Shown: positions 52,472-62,461, numbered from the stretch's first letter. The stretch is DNA of 64,000 nt from Spartobacteria bacterium (GCA_003134785.1 PLCN01000025.1:186001-250000); one strand, 5' to 3'. The notes: generated by a model not told the origin, from the letters alone. Translations and numbers: made by a program.

Positions 52472-53830
52472 ATGCCTAAATTGGAACCCGAGTCCATCCA
52501 CACGGAGGCCGGTTTCCACTCGCAGCCGGTTCTGCTAAGTTTGTCCGAGGTCCATCGCAGTCTGGTCGTCCCGTCTTCGGCCGGTTTTTTTCGCAAGCTC
52601 TTCGCGTTTGCCGGTCCGGGGTTCCTGGTCGCCGTGGGATACATGGATCCCGGGAATTGGGCGACCGATCTGGCCGGCGGCTCGAAATACAATTTCGCGC
52701 TGCTCTCGGTGGTGATGGTGTCCAACCTCATGGCCATCCTCCTTCAGGCCCTTTCACTCAAACTCGGAATCGTGACCGGACGGGATCTGGCGCAGGCCTG
52801 CCGCGATCATTACAGCCGGCCGGTCTCATTCCTCTTGTGGTTTATCTGCGAGATCGCCATTGCGGCTTGTGATTTGGCGGAGATCATCGGCTCGGCCATT
52901 GCTTTGAATCTGCTCTTTGGCCTGCCGCTTCTCGTCGGCGTTTGCATCACTGGGCTTGATGTCCTCATCGTCTTGTTCCTTCAGAACAAAGGCTTCCGTT
53001 ATATCGAGGCGCTAGTCATCGCGCTCATCTTCGTCATCGGTGGATGTTTCGCCTGGGAACTTGTTGTCTCCCATCCTGATTTACTCGGGATCGCGAAGGG
53101 CTTCGTGCCTACTTCGAAGATCATCACCGATCCCGGCATGCTTTACATTGCCATCGGCATTCTCGGCGCGACGGTTATGCCGCATAATCTTTATCTGCAT
53201 TCCTCGATCGTGCAGACGCGGCGTTACGAATTGAGCGCCGCCGGAAAACGCGAAGCGATCAAGTTCGCCACGATCGATTCGACCCTCGCTCTAATGTTCG
53301 CGCTCTTCATCAACGCCGCGATCCTGATCGTCTCAGCAGCGACCTTCTACACGCGCGGGCGCAACGACGTGGCGGAAATTCAGGACGCCTACAAACTTCT
53401 CTCGCCTCTTCTCGGCGTCACCGGTGCGAGCACACTTTTCGCGCTCGCACTCTTAGCCTCCGGTCAGAACTCGACCCTCACGGGAACGCTCGCCGGGCAG
53501 ATCGTGATGGAAGGTTTTCTGAACATCCGGATCCGGCCGTGGCTGCGGCGATTGATCACGCGCGCGATCGCCATCATCCCCGCGATCATTGTCACGATTA
53601 TCTCCGGCGAAAAAGGGACAACGAATCTGCTGGTGCTGAGCCAGGTGGTGTTGAGTTTGCAGTTGAGCTTCGCGGTGTTCCCGCTGGTCCTATTTACGAG
53701 CGACAAATTGAAGATGGGTGAATTCGTGAACGGGCTTACGGTGAAATGTCTTGCCTGGTTCGTTGCCATCGTGATCGCTTTGCTCAACGCCTGGCTGCTT
53801 GTGCAAACCTTCGGGAGTTGGTTCACCTAA
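52472..53830 (+). CDS. mntH: Nramp family Mn2+/Fe2+ transporter MntH
   Basis: 452 residues, about 11 membrane helices. The helix-1 metal motif YMDPGNWATD and the helix-6 motif ATVMPHNLYLHS are both present, with Asp, Asn, Met and His in the expected positions. ALALLASGQNSTLTGTLAGQIVMEGFLNI is the usual later segment. It imports divalent metals, chiefly manganese, with protons. It is divergent from mntR and followed 6 bases later by a universal stress protein gene, so probably co-transcribed with it. Confidence 0.93.
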   Translation: MPKLEPESIHTEAGFHSQPVLLSLSEVHRSLVVPSSAGFFRKLFAFAGPGFLVAVGYMDPGNWATDLAGGSKYNFALLSVVMVSNLMAILLQALSLKLGIVTGRDLAQACRDHYSRPVSFLLWFICEIAIAACDLAEIIGSAIALNLLFGLPLLVGVCITGLDVLIVLFLQNKGFRYIEALVIALIFVIGGCFAWELVVSHPDLLGIAKGFVPTSKIITDPGMLYIAIGILGATVMPHNLYLHSSIVQTRRYELSAAGKREAIKFATIDSTLALMFALFINAAILIVSAATFYTRGRNDVAEIQDAYKLLSPLLGVTGASTLFALALLASGQNSTLTGTLAGQIVMEGFLNIRIRPWLRRLITRAIAIIPAIIVTIISGEKGTTNLLVLSQVVLSLQLSFAVFPLVLFTSDKLKMGEFVNGLTVKCLAWFVAIVIALLNAWLLVQTFGSWFT

Positions 53831-53836
53831 ACGCGC

Positions 53837-54262
53837 ATGTATAAAACGATCCTGGTTCCGGTCGAAAATCGCGAGACCGACCAAACCATTCTCAAGCACA
53901 TCCGCCCGCTCGCGCGGCTGGCGAATTCGAAGTTGATGCTGGTGCACGTGGCCGATGGTTGGGTGGCGCGGAACTACGAGAATTTCAAATTGCAGGAGAG
54001 CGAGGAGATGAAGGAAGACCGCGCCTACCTGGCGAATCTCGAGCGCGAATTGCAGGCCGAGGGATTTGAAGTCAGTTCCGTGCTCGCGATGGGAGAGCCG
54101 GCCGAGGAAATTATCAAGCTGGCGCGCACTGAGCCGGTCGAGCTGATCGCCATGAGCACGCACGGGCATCGCTTTATCAGCGATCTGCTTTACGGCAGCA
54201 CCGCTGACAAGGTGCGGCACAACGTGGATATCCCGGTGTTGCTGTTGAAGGTGAAGCGCTGA
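53837..54262 (+). CDS. Universal stress protein (UspA family)
   Basis: 141 residues with an ATP-binding Usp pattern: YKTILVPVENRETDQTILKHIRPLARL at the N-terminus, and STHGHRFISDLLYGSTADKVRHNVDIPVLLLK at the C-terminus (G-x2-G-like loop with GSTADKV). It lies 6 bases after mntH, so it is likely co-regulated with manganese uptake. The biochemical role of Usp proteins is broad and not specified here. Confidence 0.9.
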   Translation: MYKTILVPVENRETDQTILKHIRPLARLANSKLMLVHVADGWVARNYENFKLQESEEMKEDRAYLANLERELQAEGFEVSSVLAMGEPAEEIIKLARTEPVELIAMSTHGHRFISDLLYGSTADKVRHNVDIPVLLLKVKR

Positions 54263-54292
54263 GTGGAGACGGCGATTTCGATTTCCTAAGAT

Positions 54293-54353
54293 GTAGAGGC
54301 GCTTGTGCCAAGCGCCTAACTTAACGACAGGCGCTTGGCGCAAGCGCCTCTAC
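54293..54353. repeat. Palindromic repeat family E
   Basis: gtagaggcgcttgtgccaag and its complement cttggcgcaagcgcctctac, about 20 bases apart, form a strong hairpin between usp and the glycogen synthase gene. The same design, with different sequence, occurs at 62400-62461. It may also end the mntH-usp transcript. Confidence 0.75.
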
Positions 54354-54406
54354 CTTTAAGAGCGAAACTGCGTGCGCTTCAGCAACCGTGCGATTAAGAA
54401 ATCTTC

Positions 54407-55624
54407 GTGAAAGCGCTCTTTCTTACGAACGAATATCCGCCAAACGTTTATGGCGGGGCCGGCGTGCACGTGGATTATCTTTCACGCGAGCTCGCGAAGT
54501 CGATGCCGGTCGAGGTGCGCTGTTTCGGAGATCAGAAACTCGAGGAGGGAAATCTTTCCGTGAGCGGATTTGGGCTCGACGCATCCGGATTCACCTGCCC
54601 GAAGCCGCTGCGTTCCGTTTTTGGCGCGGTCCGGCGCTGCACCGATTTCAATACGACCCAGATCGATGCGGACATCGTTCATTGTCACACCTGGTACAGC
54701 CATTTCGGTGGGATCCTGGCGAAAATAAATTACGGACTGCCGCTCGTCATCACGGTCCATTCCCTCGAGCCGCTCCGGCCTTGGAAACGCGAACAACTCG
54801 CGGGCGGATACGACTTCTCGGTCTGGCTCGAAAAAACCGCGCTGGAAATGGCCGATGCCGTCATTGCCGTCTCCGGCGGAACCAAGGCGGATGTGGAGCG
54901 CCTCTTCAAAGTGCACCCCGATCGCCTCCATGTGATCTACAACGGCATCGATCTGGAGGAATATCGAAAGACCGATTCGACTGCGGCGCTGATCAAATAC
55001 GGCATTGATCCCGGCAAACCATTCCTGCTCTTCGTTGGGCGCATCACGCGGCAGAAAGGCATCATTCATTTGGTTCGCGCGATCGAATATATGGAACCGG
55101 GTTTTCAGATCGTGCTTTGCGCCGGCGCGCCGGACACGCCGGAGATCGGCGCGGAAATGAAAGACGCGGTCGAGAAGATGCAGACGACACGGCCCGGCAT
55201 CATTTGGATCGCCGAGATGGTGGACAAAAAAACCGTGCGCGAATTGTATTCGCACGCCGCCGTTTTTTGCTGTCCCTCCATTTACGAGCCGTTCGGAATC
55301 ATTAATCTCGAAGCGATGGCTTGCGAGACGGCTGTTGTCGCGACCGCGGTCGGCGGAATCAAGGAAGTGGTGAGTGACGGCGAAACCGGTTTTCTCGTGC
55401 CGATCGATCAGATGGAGGAGAGCCCGTTCGAACCGCGAGACCCGGATAAGTTTGCGCGAAGTTTAGCGGCGCGCGTTAATCAATTGATCACCAATCCGGA
55501 ACTGTGTGAGAAGTTCGGACGCGCCGGACGAAAGCGAGCTGAGGAAAAATTTGGCTGGGCCGCGATCGCGCAGGAGACGAAAGCACTCTACGAACGATTG
55601 CTAGCAAGTAAGGAGCACCAATAG
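54407..55624 (+). CDS. GT4 glycogen synthase, GlgM-like
   Basis: 405 residues. A GT4 glycosyltransferase: LTNEYPPNVYGGAGVHVDYLSREL at the N-terminus, HTWYSHFGGILAK, VIAVSGGTKADVERLF, the acceptor-side LLFVGRITRQKGIIHLVRAIEYM, and the donor-binding SIYEPFGIINLEAMACETAVVATAVGGIKEVV. The long N-domain with 'VHCHTWYS' is typical of the actinobacterial-type GlgA/GlgM group, which uses ADP-glucose to build maltose-1-phosphate or alpha-glucan. The exact donor is not certain. Starts with ATG at 54407. Confidence 0.82.
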   Translation: MKALFLTNEYPPNVYGGAGVHVDYLSRELAKSMPVEVRCFGDQKLEEGNLSVSGFGLDASGFTCPKPLRSVFGAVRRCTDFNTTQIDADIVHCHTWYSHFGGILAKINYGLPLVITVHSLEPLRPWKREQLAGGYDFSVWLEKTALEMADAVIAVSGGTKADVERLFKVHPDRLHVIYNGIDLEEYRKTDSTAALIKYGIDPGKPFLLFVGRITRQKGIIHLVRAIEYMEPGFQIVLCAGAPDTPEIGAEMKDAVEKMQTTRPGIIWIAEMVDKKTVRELYSHAAVFCCPSIYEPFGIINLEAMACETAVVATAVGGIKEVVSDGETGFLVPIDQMEESPFEPRDPDKFARSLAARVNQLITNPELCEKFGRAGRKRAEEKFGWAAIAQETKALYERLLASKEHQ

Positions 55625-55636
55625 CGCGTCGCGGCT

Positions 55637-55797
55637 GTCATCCCGAGCCGCGCAGACGGTGAGGGACCTCACAATGACAGATGGATTTCCTAGGAACAGG
55701 ACAGGTCCCTCGCGATTGCCGGTTTGAACGTCGTCCCTGTGAGATGGCGCGTAGTTTTGTTGCGAGGTCCCTCGCCGTTTGCGCGGCTCGGGATGAC
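55637..55797. repeat. Palindromic repeat family B
   Basis: Arms gtcatcccgagccgcgcaga(cggtgagggacctc) and gaggtccctcgccgtttgcg(cggctcgggatgac), enclosing about 95 bases. Same family as 47229-47384. It lies between the glycogen synthase gene and obgE. Confidence 0.8.
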
Positions 55798-55850
55798 AAG
55801 CCGCCAAGACAATGCCAGTTTGCACGAACGCTGCGCGAAAAATCCCCCTT

Positions 55851-57044
55851 ATGTTTGTCGATCGAATCAAAGTTTTTGCCCAGGCCGGTAATGGCGGCCG
55901 CGGCTGCGTCAGTTTTCGTCGCGAGAAATTCGTGCCGCGCGGCGGCCCTGATGGCGGAGACGGCGGCCGCGGCGGAGATGTCATTCTTCGCGCGGATATC
56001 CACACGGATAATCTCTCGAATCTTTTCTACGAGCCGATCATCAAGGCCAAGAGTGGTGTTCATGGTCAGGGCAAAAAGAAACACGGCCGCGCTGCCGTTG
56101 CGAAGGTAATCAAGGTGCCGATCGGCACGGTGGTCTACCGCGCCGAAGCTCCCGTTCCGCGTAACGATGACGACGAGGCCTCGACAGATCCTGTAGCGGC
56201 GGTCTATGACCGCCGAACACCGCAGGTCTCAGAGCTCGGAATTAATATCCCGGCCGTTCCTGCTATCAACGCCGACGGCGGTCACAGACCGCCGCTACAG
56301 ATCGCCGATCTGACGCACGACGGCGAGGAATTCATTCTCTGCCAGGGCGGTGGAGGCGGCAAAGGCAATGTCCATTTCAAGAGTTCGCGGAATCGCGCGC
56401 CGGTGCAATACACCGAAGGCGAGGAAGGCGAGCAAGGTCACTTCCTCTTCGAACTCCGGACGATGGCAGACGCGGCGCTCGTCGGTTATCCCAATGCTGG
56501 CAAATCGACGCTGCTCGGAAAACTCTCTGCGGCTCATCCGAAGGTCGCGCCATATCCGTTCACCACTCTTTACCCGATCGTTGGCGTAGTGGATTTCGCT
56601 GGCGATTATCGCCGCGCCTCGATCGCCGATATTCCCGGGCTGATCGAAGGAGCGCATCACAACGTCGGGCTCGGTCATGATTTTCTTCGGCACATCACGC
56701 GGTGTCGCGTTTTGCTTTTCGTTCTCGACATCGCCGGCAGCGAGGGGCGGCATCCGATCGAAGATCTGCAGAATTTGCGGCGCGAGATCGATCTCTACGA
56801 CCCGCGGCTTTCTGAGCGCCCCTGGTTCGTGATCGCAAATAAAATGGACCTCCCCGGGGCAGACGAGAATTTGCGCACACTGCACCAGCGTTTTCCTAAT
56901 CTTGAGGTTGTCGCGATTTCCGCTTCGCAATCCGACGGTCTGGCGGAACTGCGGACCCGGCTCGAGCAATGGCTTTTTGGCGAAACAAAACGGTTGCCGG
57001 AAGAAACAGTCATTGAGACCGCCGAGGTGATGGTGGCCGAATAA
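55851..57044 (+). CDS. obgE: GTPase ObgE/CgtA with in-frame repeat insertion
   Basis: 397 residues from ATG 55851 (MFVDRIKVFAQAGNGGRG), the usual Obg start. The Obg glycine-rich domain (1-about 195) includes FRREKFVPRGGPDGGDGGRGGDV and CQGGGGGKGN. The G domain has GYPNAGKST (G1), DIPGLIEGA (G3) and NKMD (G4). Between VVYRAE and IADLTHDGEEF about 50 extra residues are present. They include PVAAVYDRR and DGGHRPPLQ, which are the translated arms of repeat family A (56190-56300), inserted in frame. Obg is an essential ribosome-associated GTPase, so the insertion seems tolerated. The G domain is intact. Confidence 0.93.
   Translation: MFVDRIKVFAQAGNGGRGCVSFRREKFVPRGGPDGGDGGRGGDVILRADIHTDNLSNLFYEPIIKAKSGVHGQGKKKHGRAAVAKVIKVPIGTVVYRAEAPVPRNDDDEASTDPVAAVYDRRTPQVSELGINIPAVPAINADGGHRPPLQIADLTHDGEEFILCQGGGGGKGNVHFKSSRNRAPVQYTEGEEGEQGHFLFELRTMADAALVGYPNAGKSTLLGKLSAAHPKVAPYPFTTLYPIVGVVDFAGDYRRASIADIPGLIEGAHHNVGLGHDFLRHITRCRVLLFVLDIAGSEGRHPIEDLQNLRREIDLYDPRLSERPWFVIANKMDLPGADENLRTLHQRFPNLEVVAISASQSDGLAELRTRLEQWLFGETKRLPEETVIETAEVMVAE
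56190..56300. repeat. Palindromic repeat family A inserted in the obgE reading frame
   Basis: Left arm ctgtagcggcggtctatgac and right arm ggtcacagaccgccgctaca lie about 64 bases apart inside obgE, matching the intergenic family A copies. The insert is 111 bases, 37 codons exactly (residues 114-150), with no stop in frame. It sits in a surface loop of the Obg domain. Confidence 0.85.
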
Positions 57045-57092
57045 CAGATGGACAACTGCCGGCACCTAACGGACAATCGCGTTTCGTTTCCC

Positions 57093-58319
57093 ATGGACAA
57101 GAGAGTTGTAGCCAGTTATTGCACGACGTTCCTCAAGCCGGAGATGTTGCACATCTACCGGCAGGTCCGGTCGCTTCATGACTACGAAACGTTCGTCATG
57201 ACCAAGGCCCTCCAGAATGAAGAGCTATTCCCTTTCGGCGACATCGAGCTCATTCCGAAACCGCACGGCAATCCACTGCGGCACGGCTGGCTGAAGTTCG
57301 TCAAGCGGCAGCCTCCGATTCTTTATCGCGGCGAATACCAGATGCTCTCGAAACTGCTGGAGCGGCGCGGCGCGGATTTGATGCACATTTATTTTGGACA
57401 CACCGGCGTGCATTTGCTGCCGTTCATTCAGCGCTGGCATAAACCGTGTGTCGTTTCATTTCACGGCGCGGATGTCGCGGAGAAAAAAGATATTCGCGAT
57501 TACGGTCCGAAACTGCGCAGCTTGTTCGAGGCGGTTCCGCTCGTCCTCGCCCGTTCCAAGTCGCTGGCCGAACGTCTTCTCACTCTCGGCTGTCCGCCGG
57601 AACGTCTGCGCATTAATCGCACCGGCATCCCGTTGGACGAATTTCAATTCGTCCGCCGCGAAACGCCCACGAACGGCCGATGGAGATTCATGCAAGCCTG
57701 CCGCCTTATTCCGAAGAAGGGCGTCGCCACATCGCTTTGCGCCTTTGCGATTTTCCAGAAGGAATATCCGAACTCGGAGTTGGTGATTGCCGGCAAAGGT
57801 CCGCTCCAATCCCATCTCGAAGAACTCGCGGAGGAACTTGGGATCGTCGACAAGGTTCATTTCCGCGGGTTTCTTTCTCAGCCGGAATTGATGGACCTTT
57901 ACGCCACCTCGCATTTTTTCCTTCATCCCAGCGAGACCCCGCCGGATCAAAATCAGGAAGGCATTCCGAACTCCATTCTCGAAGCCATGTCGACCGGGCT
58001 CTCGATTCTCGCTACTCGGCATGGAGGAATTCCGGAAGCGGTCGAGCATGGCCGCTGTGGACTGCTCGTGGACGAGCGAGATTTCGTCGCGCTGGCCGCT
58101 GCCATGAAGGAAATCGTGCGCTCGTCCTGGGCCTTTCGCGAAATGGGCGCGCTCGCGAGCGAATCGGTCGCGGCGAATTTTGAGCAGCGCGAACAGATTC
58201 GTCAGCTCGAGACTCATTACGATGAAGCAGTCGCGCTGGCGGCTGCCGAGGAGCGAGTCCCACGTCCGACGCCGGATGTGATCGACCAAAGATTTTCCGA
58301 GCACGTGCCCGTGAAATAG
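57093..58319 (+). CDS. GT4 glycosyltransferase
   Basis: 408 residues from MDKRVVASYCTTFLKPE (ATG 57093); the earlier ORF start adds 15 residues and is less likely. GT4 features: FHGADVAEKKDIRDYG, LVLARSKSLAERLL, LIPKKGVATSLCAFAIFQKEYPNSELVIAGKGPLQSHL, and FLHPSETPPDQNQEGIPNSILEAMSTGLSILATRHGGIPEAVEHGRCGLLVDERD. 'EGIPNSILEAMS' is characteristic of colanic-acid/exopolysaccharide transferases. Its acceptor is unknown. It lies between obgE and the ATP synthase operon in the same direction. Confidence 0.87.
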   Translation: MDKRVVASYCTTFLKPEMLHIYRQVRSLHDYETFVMTKALQNEELFPFGDIELIPKPHGNPLRHGWLKFVKRQPPILYRGEYQMLSKLLERRGADLMHIYFGHTGVHLLPFIQRWHKPCVVSFHGADVAEKKDIRDYGPKLRSLFEAVPLVLARSKSLAERLLTLGCPPERLRINRTGIPLDEFQFVRRETPTNGRWRFMQACRLIPKKGVATSLCAFAIFQKEYPNSELVIAGKGPLQSHLEELAEELGIVDKVHFRGFLSQPELMDLYATSHFFLHPSETPPDQNQEGIPNSILEAMSTGLSILATRHGGIPEAVEHGRCGLLVDERDFVALAAAMKEIVRSSWAFREMGALASESVAANFEQREQIRQLETHYDEAVALAAAEERVPRPTPDVIDQRFSEHVPVK

Positions 58320-58492
58320 GTCGCGCATCTCGATGCGCGCGCGGAGCAGACAAATTTCGGGAAAGTTCCTTGCCCTCTCGGTAAAACGCGCTTTCGTATG
58401 CGCGGCGCAAGCGCCCCTTGTGTTGTGTGCACCGCTTCCGCGGCGCCGCACCTACGGGAAACATCGGGCTGCTGCTTCCGAAACCTAACTCC

Positions 58493-59410
58493 ATGCCGCG
58501 TCGTTTTTCATCATTGATCCTGATCATGCTGGCGCTGTGTGCGTTTGGCGGGATTTCGACGGCGGCCTTTGCGGCGGAAACGACGCCAGCGGCCACGGAG
58601 GACCACGAGTCCGTGCCGCTCAAGCCCGATATCCTTTTCCACGTCGGCAAATTAGCGGTGACGAACTCCATGGTAGTAACCTGGATCGTCGCCGCTGGAA
58701 TTCTCGTGTGTGCACAGGTCGCGACGCGAAAGATCAAGCCGGTCCCGACCGGTTTGCAGAATTTCTGGGAGTGGCTCGTGGAAAGTCTCTACACTTTCCT
58801 CGAAAACATTATCGGCCACGTGCTGGTCAGGAAGACCTTCTGGTTTTTCGCGACGATTTTCATTTTCATTTTGTTTCTGAATTGGTTCGGCCTCGTGCCC
58901 GGTGTCGGCAGCATCGGCTGGGGCCATCACGACGCCGCCACGGGTGCTTTTCACATCGATCGCCCTCTGCTGCGCGGCGCGAATGCGGATCTGAATCTGA
59001 CCCTGGCGATGGCCTCGATCTTTTTCATTTGCTGGATTATCTGGGCTATCCAGGCCAACGGCGTCGGCGGCCTCATCATGCATCTCTTCGGTCCGAAGGG
59101 TGAAACCAGCGGCTTGTTAAAAGTGTTGATGATCGTCATCTTTTTTATCGTCGGCTGGCTGGAGATTGTTTCGATCTTGTTTCGCCCGGTCTCGCTCAGC
59201 TTCCGTTTGTTCGGAAATATTTACGCGGGTGAAATCATGCTCGAATCGATGAGCCACATCGTTCCCTCACTCGCCTGGCTGATCCCGATCCCGTTTTATT
59301 TCATGGAGTTGCTCGTCGGAATCGTGCAGGCATTGGTCTTCATGCTTTTGACCGCCGTGTTTACTCTTTTGATTGCGCAACACGAGCCGGGGCACGAAGC
59401 GCACCACTGA
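58493..59410 (+). CDS. atpB: F0F1 ATP synthase subunit a
   Basis: 305 residues from MPRRFSSLILIMLALCAFGG, a signal-like N-terminus ending FAAETT, followed by TM helices (MVVTWIVAAGILVCA, TFWFFATIFIFILFLNWFGL, MASIFFICWIIWA, KVLMIVIFFIVGWLEIV). VSLSFRLFGNIYAGE carries the essential Arg of the proton half-channel. N-terminal extensions of this sort occur in some lineages. First gene of the operon atpB-E-F-H-A-G-D. Confidence 0.93.
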   Translation: MPRRFSSLILIMLALCAFGGISTAAFAAETTPAATEDHESVPLKPDILFHVGKLAVTNSMVVTWIVAAGILVCAQVATRKIKPVPTGLQNFWEWLVESLYTFLENIIGHVLVRKTFWFFATIFIFILFLNWFGLVPGVGSIGWGHHDAATGAFHIDRPLLRGANADLNLTLAMASIFFICWIIWAIQANGVGGLIMHLFGPKGETSGLLKVLMIVIFFIVGWLEIVSILFRPVSLSFRLFGNIYAGEIMLESMSHIVPSLAWLIPIPFYFMELLVGIVQALVFMLLTAVFTLLIAQHEPGHEAHH

Positions 59411-59473
59411 CAATTTCGACGATCGGACCGTGGTTCCCGCGGAGATCGTTGGAGAGAAAACCCAAATAAAAAT

Positions 59474-59689
59474 ATGATACAACCAATACTCGCAGAAATA
59501 GGCGGTAACCTTCACGTTGGTCTCGCGGCCCTTGGCGCGGCGGTCGGCGTAGGACTCATCGGCATGGGCGCGGCTTCCGCGGTCGGCCGGAATCCCGGCG
59601 CGGCCACACCCATCCTGGTGCAGGCAATTCTGGCCATCGCCTTCGCCGAAGCCATCGTGTTTTACGCGTTGTTCCTCGTCCCGAAATAA
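59474..59689 (+). CDS. atpE: F0F1 ATP synthase subunit c
   Basis: 71 residues, two hydrophobic helices (LHVGLAALGAAVGVGLIGMGAASAV and ILVQAILAIAFAEAIVFYALFLV) joined by the polar loop GRNPGAATP. The proton-binding Glu is in FAEAIVFYAL. The Na+-site Gln and the Ser/Thr after Glu are missing, so it is a proton-type ring. Follows atpB by 63 bases. Confidence 0.95.
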   Translation: MIQPILAEIGGNLHVGLAALGAAVGVGLIGMGAASAVGRNPGAATPILVQAILAIAFAEAIVFYALFLVPK

Positions 59690-59725
59690 TCGGGCCGGAG
59701 ACCTTCCGGCGACTTGCCTACCAAT

Positions 59726-60268
59726 ATGACTATCGCAATTCTTCTCGCCGCCAGCGCGTTAGACCTTGTCCGCGAAACCGGGGAAACGTTCGGCTTTGAT
59801 TGGAAGATCTTCCTCTCACAGGTGATCAGTTTCGGAATCGTGGCGCTGGTTCTGCGCCAGTTCGCCTACAAGCCTATTCTCCAGGTTCTGGAGGAACGCC
59901 GGCAGCGAATCGCCGAAGGCCTCCTGAACGCCGAGAAGATCAAACAACAACTCGCGGAAGCGGAGCAACGCCATGCGGAGATCCTCGCTAAAGCGAACGC
60001 ACAGGCGCAAAAAATGATCGATGACGCGCGCGAGAGCGCGGCGCACGTAGCTGAACGCAAGCAGCAGGAAGCAATCGTGGCGGCGGAGCAAATCGTCGCC
60101 AAAGCGCGGGAAGCAAGTGCGATCGAACACGAGCGCACCATGACGGAATTGAAACGGGAGCTGGGACGGCTGGTGGTGGACACCACTGCGAAAGTCACCG
60201 GTAAAGTTCTGACGGCCGAAGATCAGAAGCGCTTGCAGGAAGAAGCAGCGCGGCAGGTTGCCTCGTAG
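59726..60268 (+). CDS. atpF: F0F1 ATP synthase subunit b
   Basis: 180 residues from ATG 59726 (the ORF's TTG at 59714 is 12 bases up). Membrane segment at FLSQVISFGIVALVLRQFAYKPI, then a long coiled-coil helix (LEERRQRIAEGLLNAEKIKQQLAEAEQRHAEILAKANAQAQ) reaching the delta subunit. Peripheral stalk. Followed by a 130-base palindromic repeat before atpH. Confidence 0.93.
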   Translation: MTIAILLAASALDLVRETGETFGFDWKIFLSQVISFGIVALVLRQFAYKPILQVLEERRQRIAEGLLNAEKIKQQLAEAEQRHAEILAKANAQAQKMIDDARESAAHVAERKQQEAIVAAEQIVAKAREASAIEHERTMTELKRELGRLVVDTTAKVTGKVLTAEDQKRLQEEAARQVAS

Positions 60269-60303
60269 GAATGAACGCTGTGTCTCGCTCGAACGAACGA
60301 TTC

Positions 60304-60433
60304 CGGGGAGCGCACGCGCCTCGCGTGCTGGCGTTGGCGCCCTCGCCAACGCGAACTTATTCTTCCGTTTCGTCCTTCCACCTTCGTTTCGGCGAGGCGC
60401 CGAAACCAGCACGCGAGGCGCGTGCGCTCCCCG
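60304..60433. repeat. Palindromic repeat family C, full copy inside the atp operon
   Basis: Arms ccggggagcgcacgcgcctc(gcgtgctgg) and ccagcacgcgaggcgcgtgc(gctccccgg) are exact complements, with inner hairpins gcgttggcg-ccct-cgccaacgc and gtttcggcg-agg-cgccgaaac. It lies between atpF and atpH. The element does not seem to interrupt coding sequence. Confidence 0.85.
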
Positions 60434-60442
60434 GATGCTGAA

Positions 60443-60835
60443 ATGAAGATCAACAAAGAGACACGACAGCTTTCGAAGGAGCTCCTTCGTGCCAGCTTCG
60501 TCGACGGCCAGCTCGATAGCGGGCGGGTCGCCTCTCTCGTGAAATCGTTGATCGAGAAGAAGCCGCGGAATTACATCAAGGTCCTCGAGGCCTATCAGCG
60601 CTTGCTCCGCCTCGAAGTAGAAAAACGCAGCGCGACCATCGAGACCGCGACCGAGCTGGCCCCGGAAGCAGGCGCGCAGATCGTCGCGAACCTCAAACGC
60701 AAATACGGAAACGATCTCGTTACGAGATTTGTCATAAACAAAGAGCTGCTCGGCGGAATGCGAATTCGCGTCGGCAGCGATGTGTGGGACAGCAGCGTGC
60801 GCAATCGGCTGCAACGTCTCCAACAGCAACTTTAA
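60443..60835 (+). CDS. atpH: F0F1 ATP synthase subunit delta, short form
   Basis: 130 residues, shorter than the usual about 175-180. The C-terminal part is typical ([36 protein letters not shown]), and the N-terminal helical domain is reduced. Delta links the F1 head to the b-stalk. Position between atpF and atpA supports the call. ATG 60443 is chosen because the ORF's upstream part lies in the repeat element. Confidence 0.85.
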   Translation: MKINKETRQLSKELLRASFVDGQLDSGRVASLVKSLIEKKPRNYIKVLEAYQRLLRLEVEKRSATIETATELAPEAGAQIVANLKRKYGNDLVTRFVINKELLGGMRIRVGSDVWDSSVRNRLQRLQQQL

Positions 60836-60846
60836 CCCAACTACTT

Positions 60847-62385
<1,539 letters not shown>

Positions 62386-62399
62386 AGTGACTCCTGAAT

Positions 62400-62461
62400 T
62401 TGTAGGGCGTTTCTGTGAAACGCTGCGGAAACCTAACGGCGTCTGACACAGACGCCCTACA
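62400..62461. repeat. Palindromic repeat, family E-like, inside the atp operon
   Basis: tgtagggcgtttctgtgaaa ... cagacgccctaca. The outer arms tgtagggcgt and acgccctaca are exact complements about 40 bases apart. It lies between atpA and atpG, just before the atpG start. Confidence 0.7.

Noticed and set aside
57456-58451. Minus-strand ORF (331 codons) opposite the glycosyltransferase
   Set aside because: No recognisable domain and the plus-strand GT4 motifs occupy the same bases.
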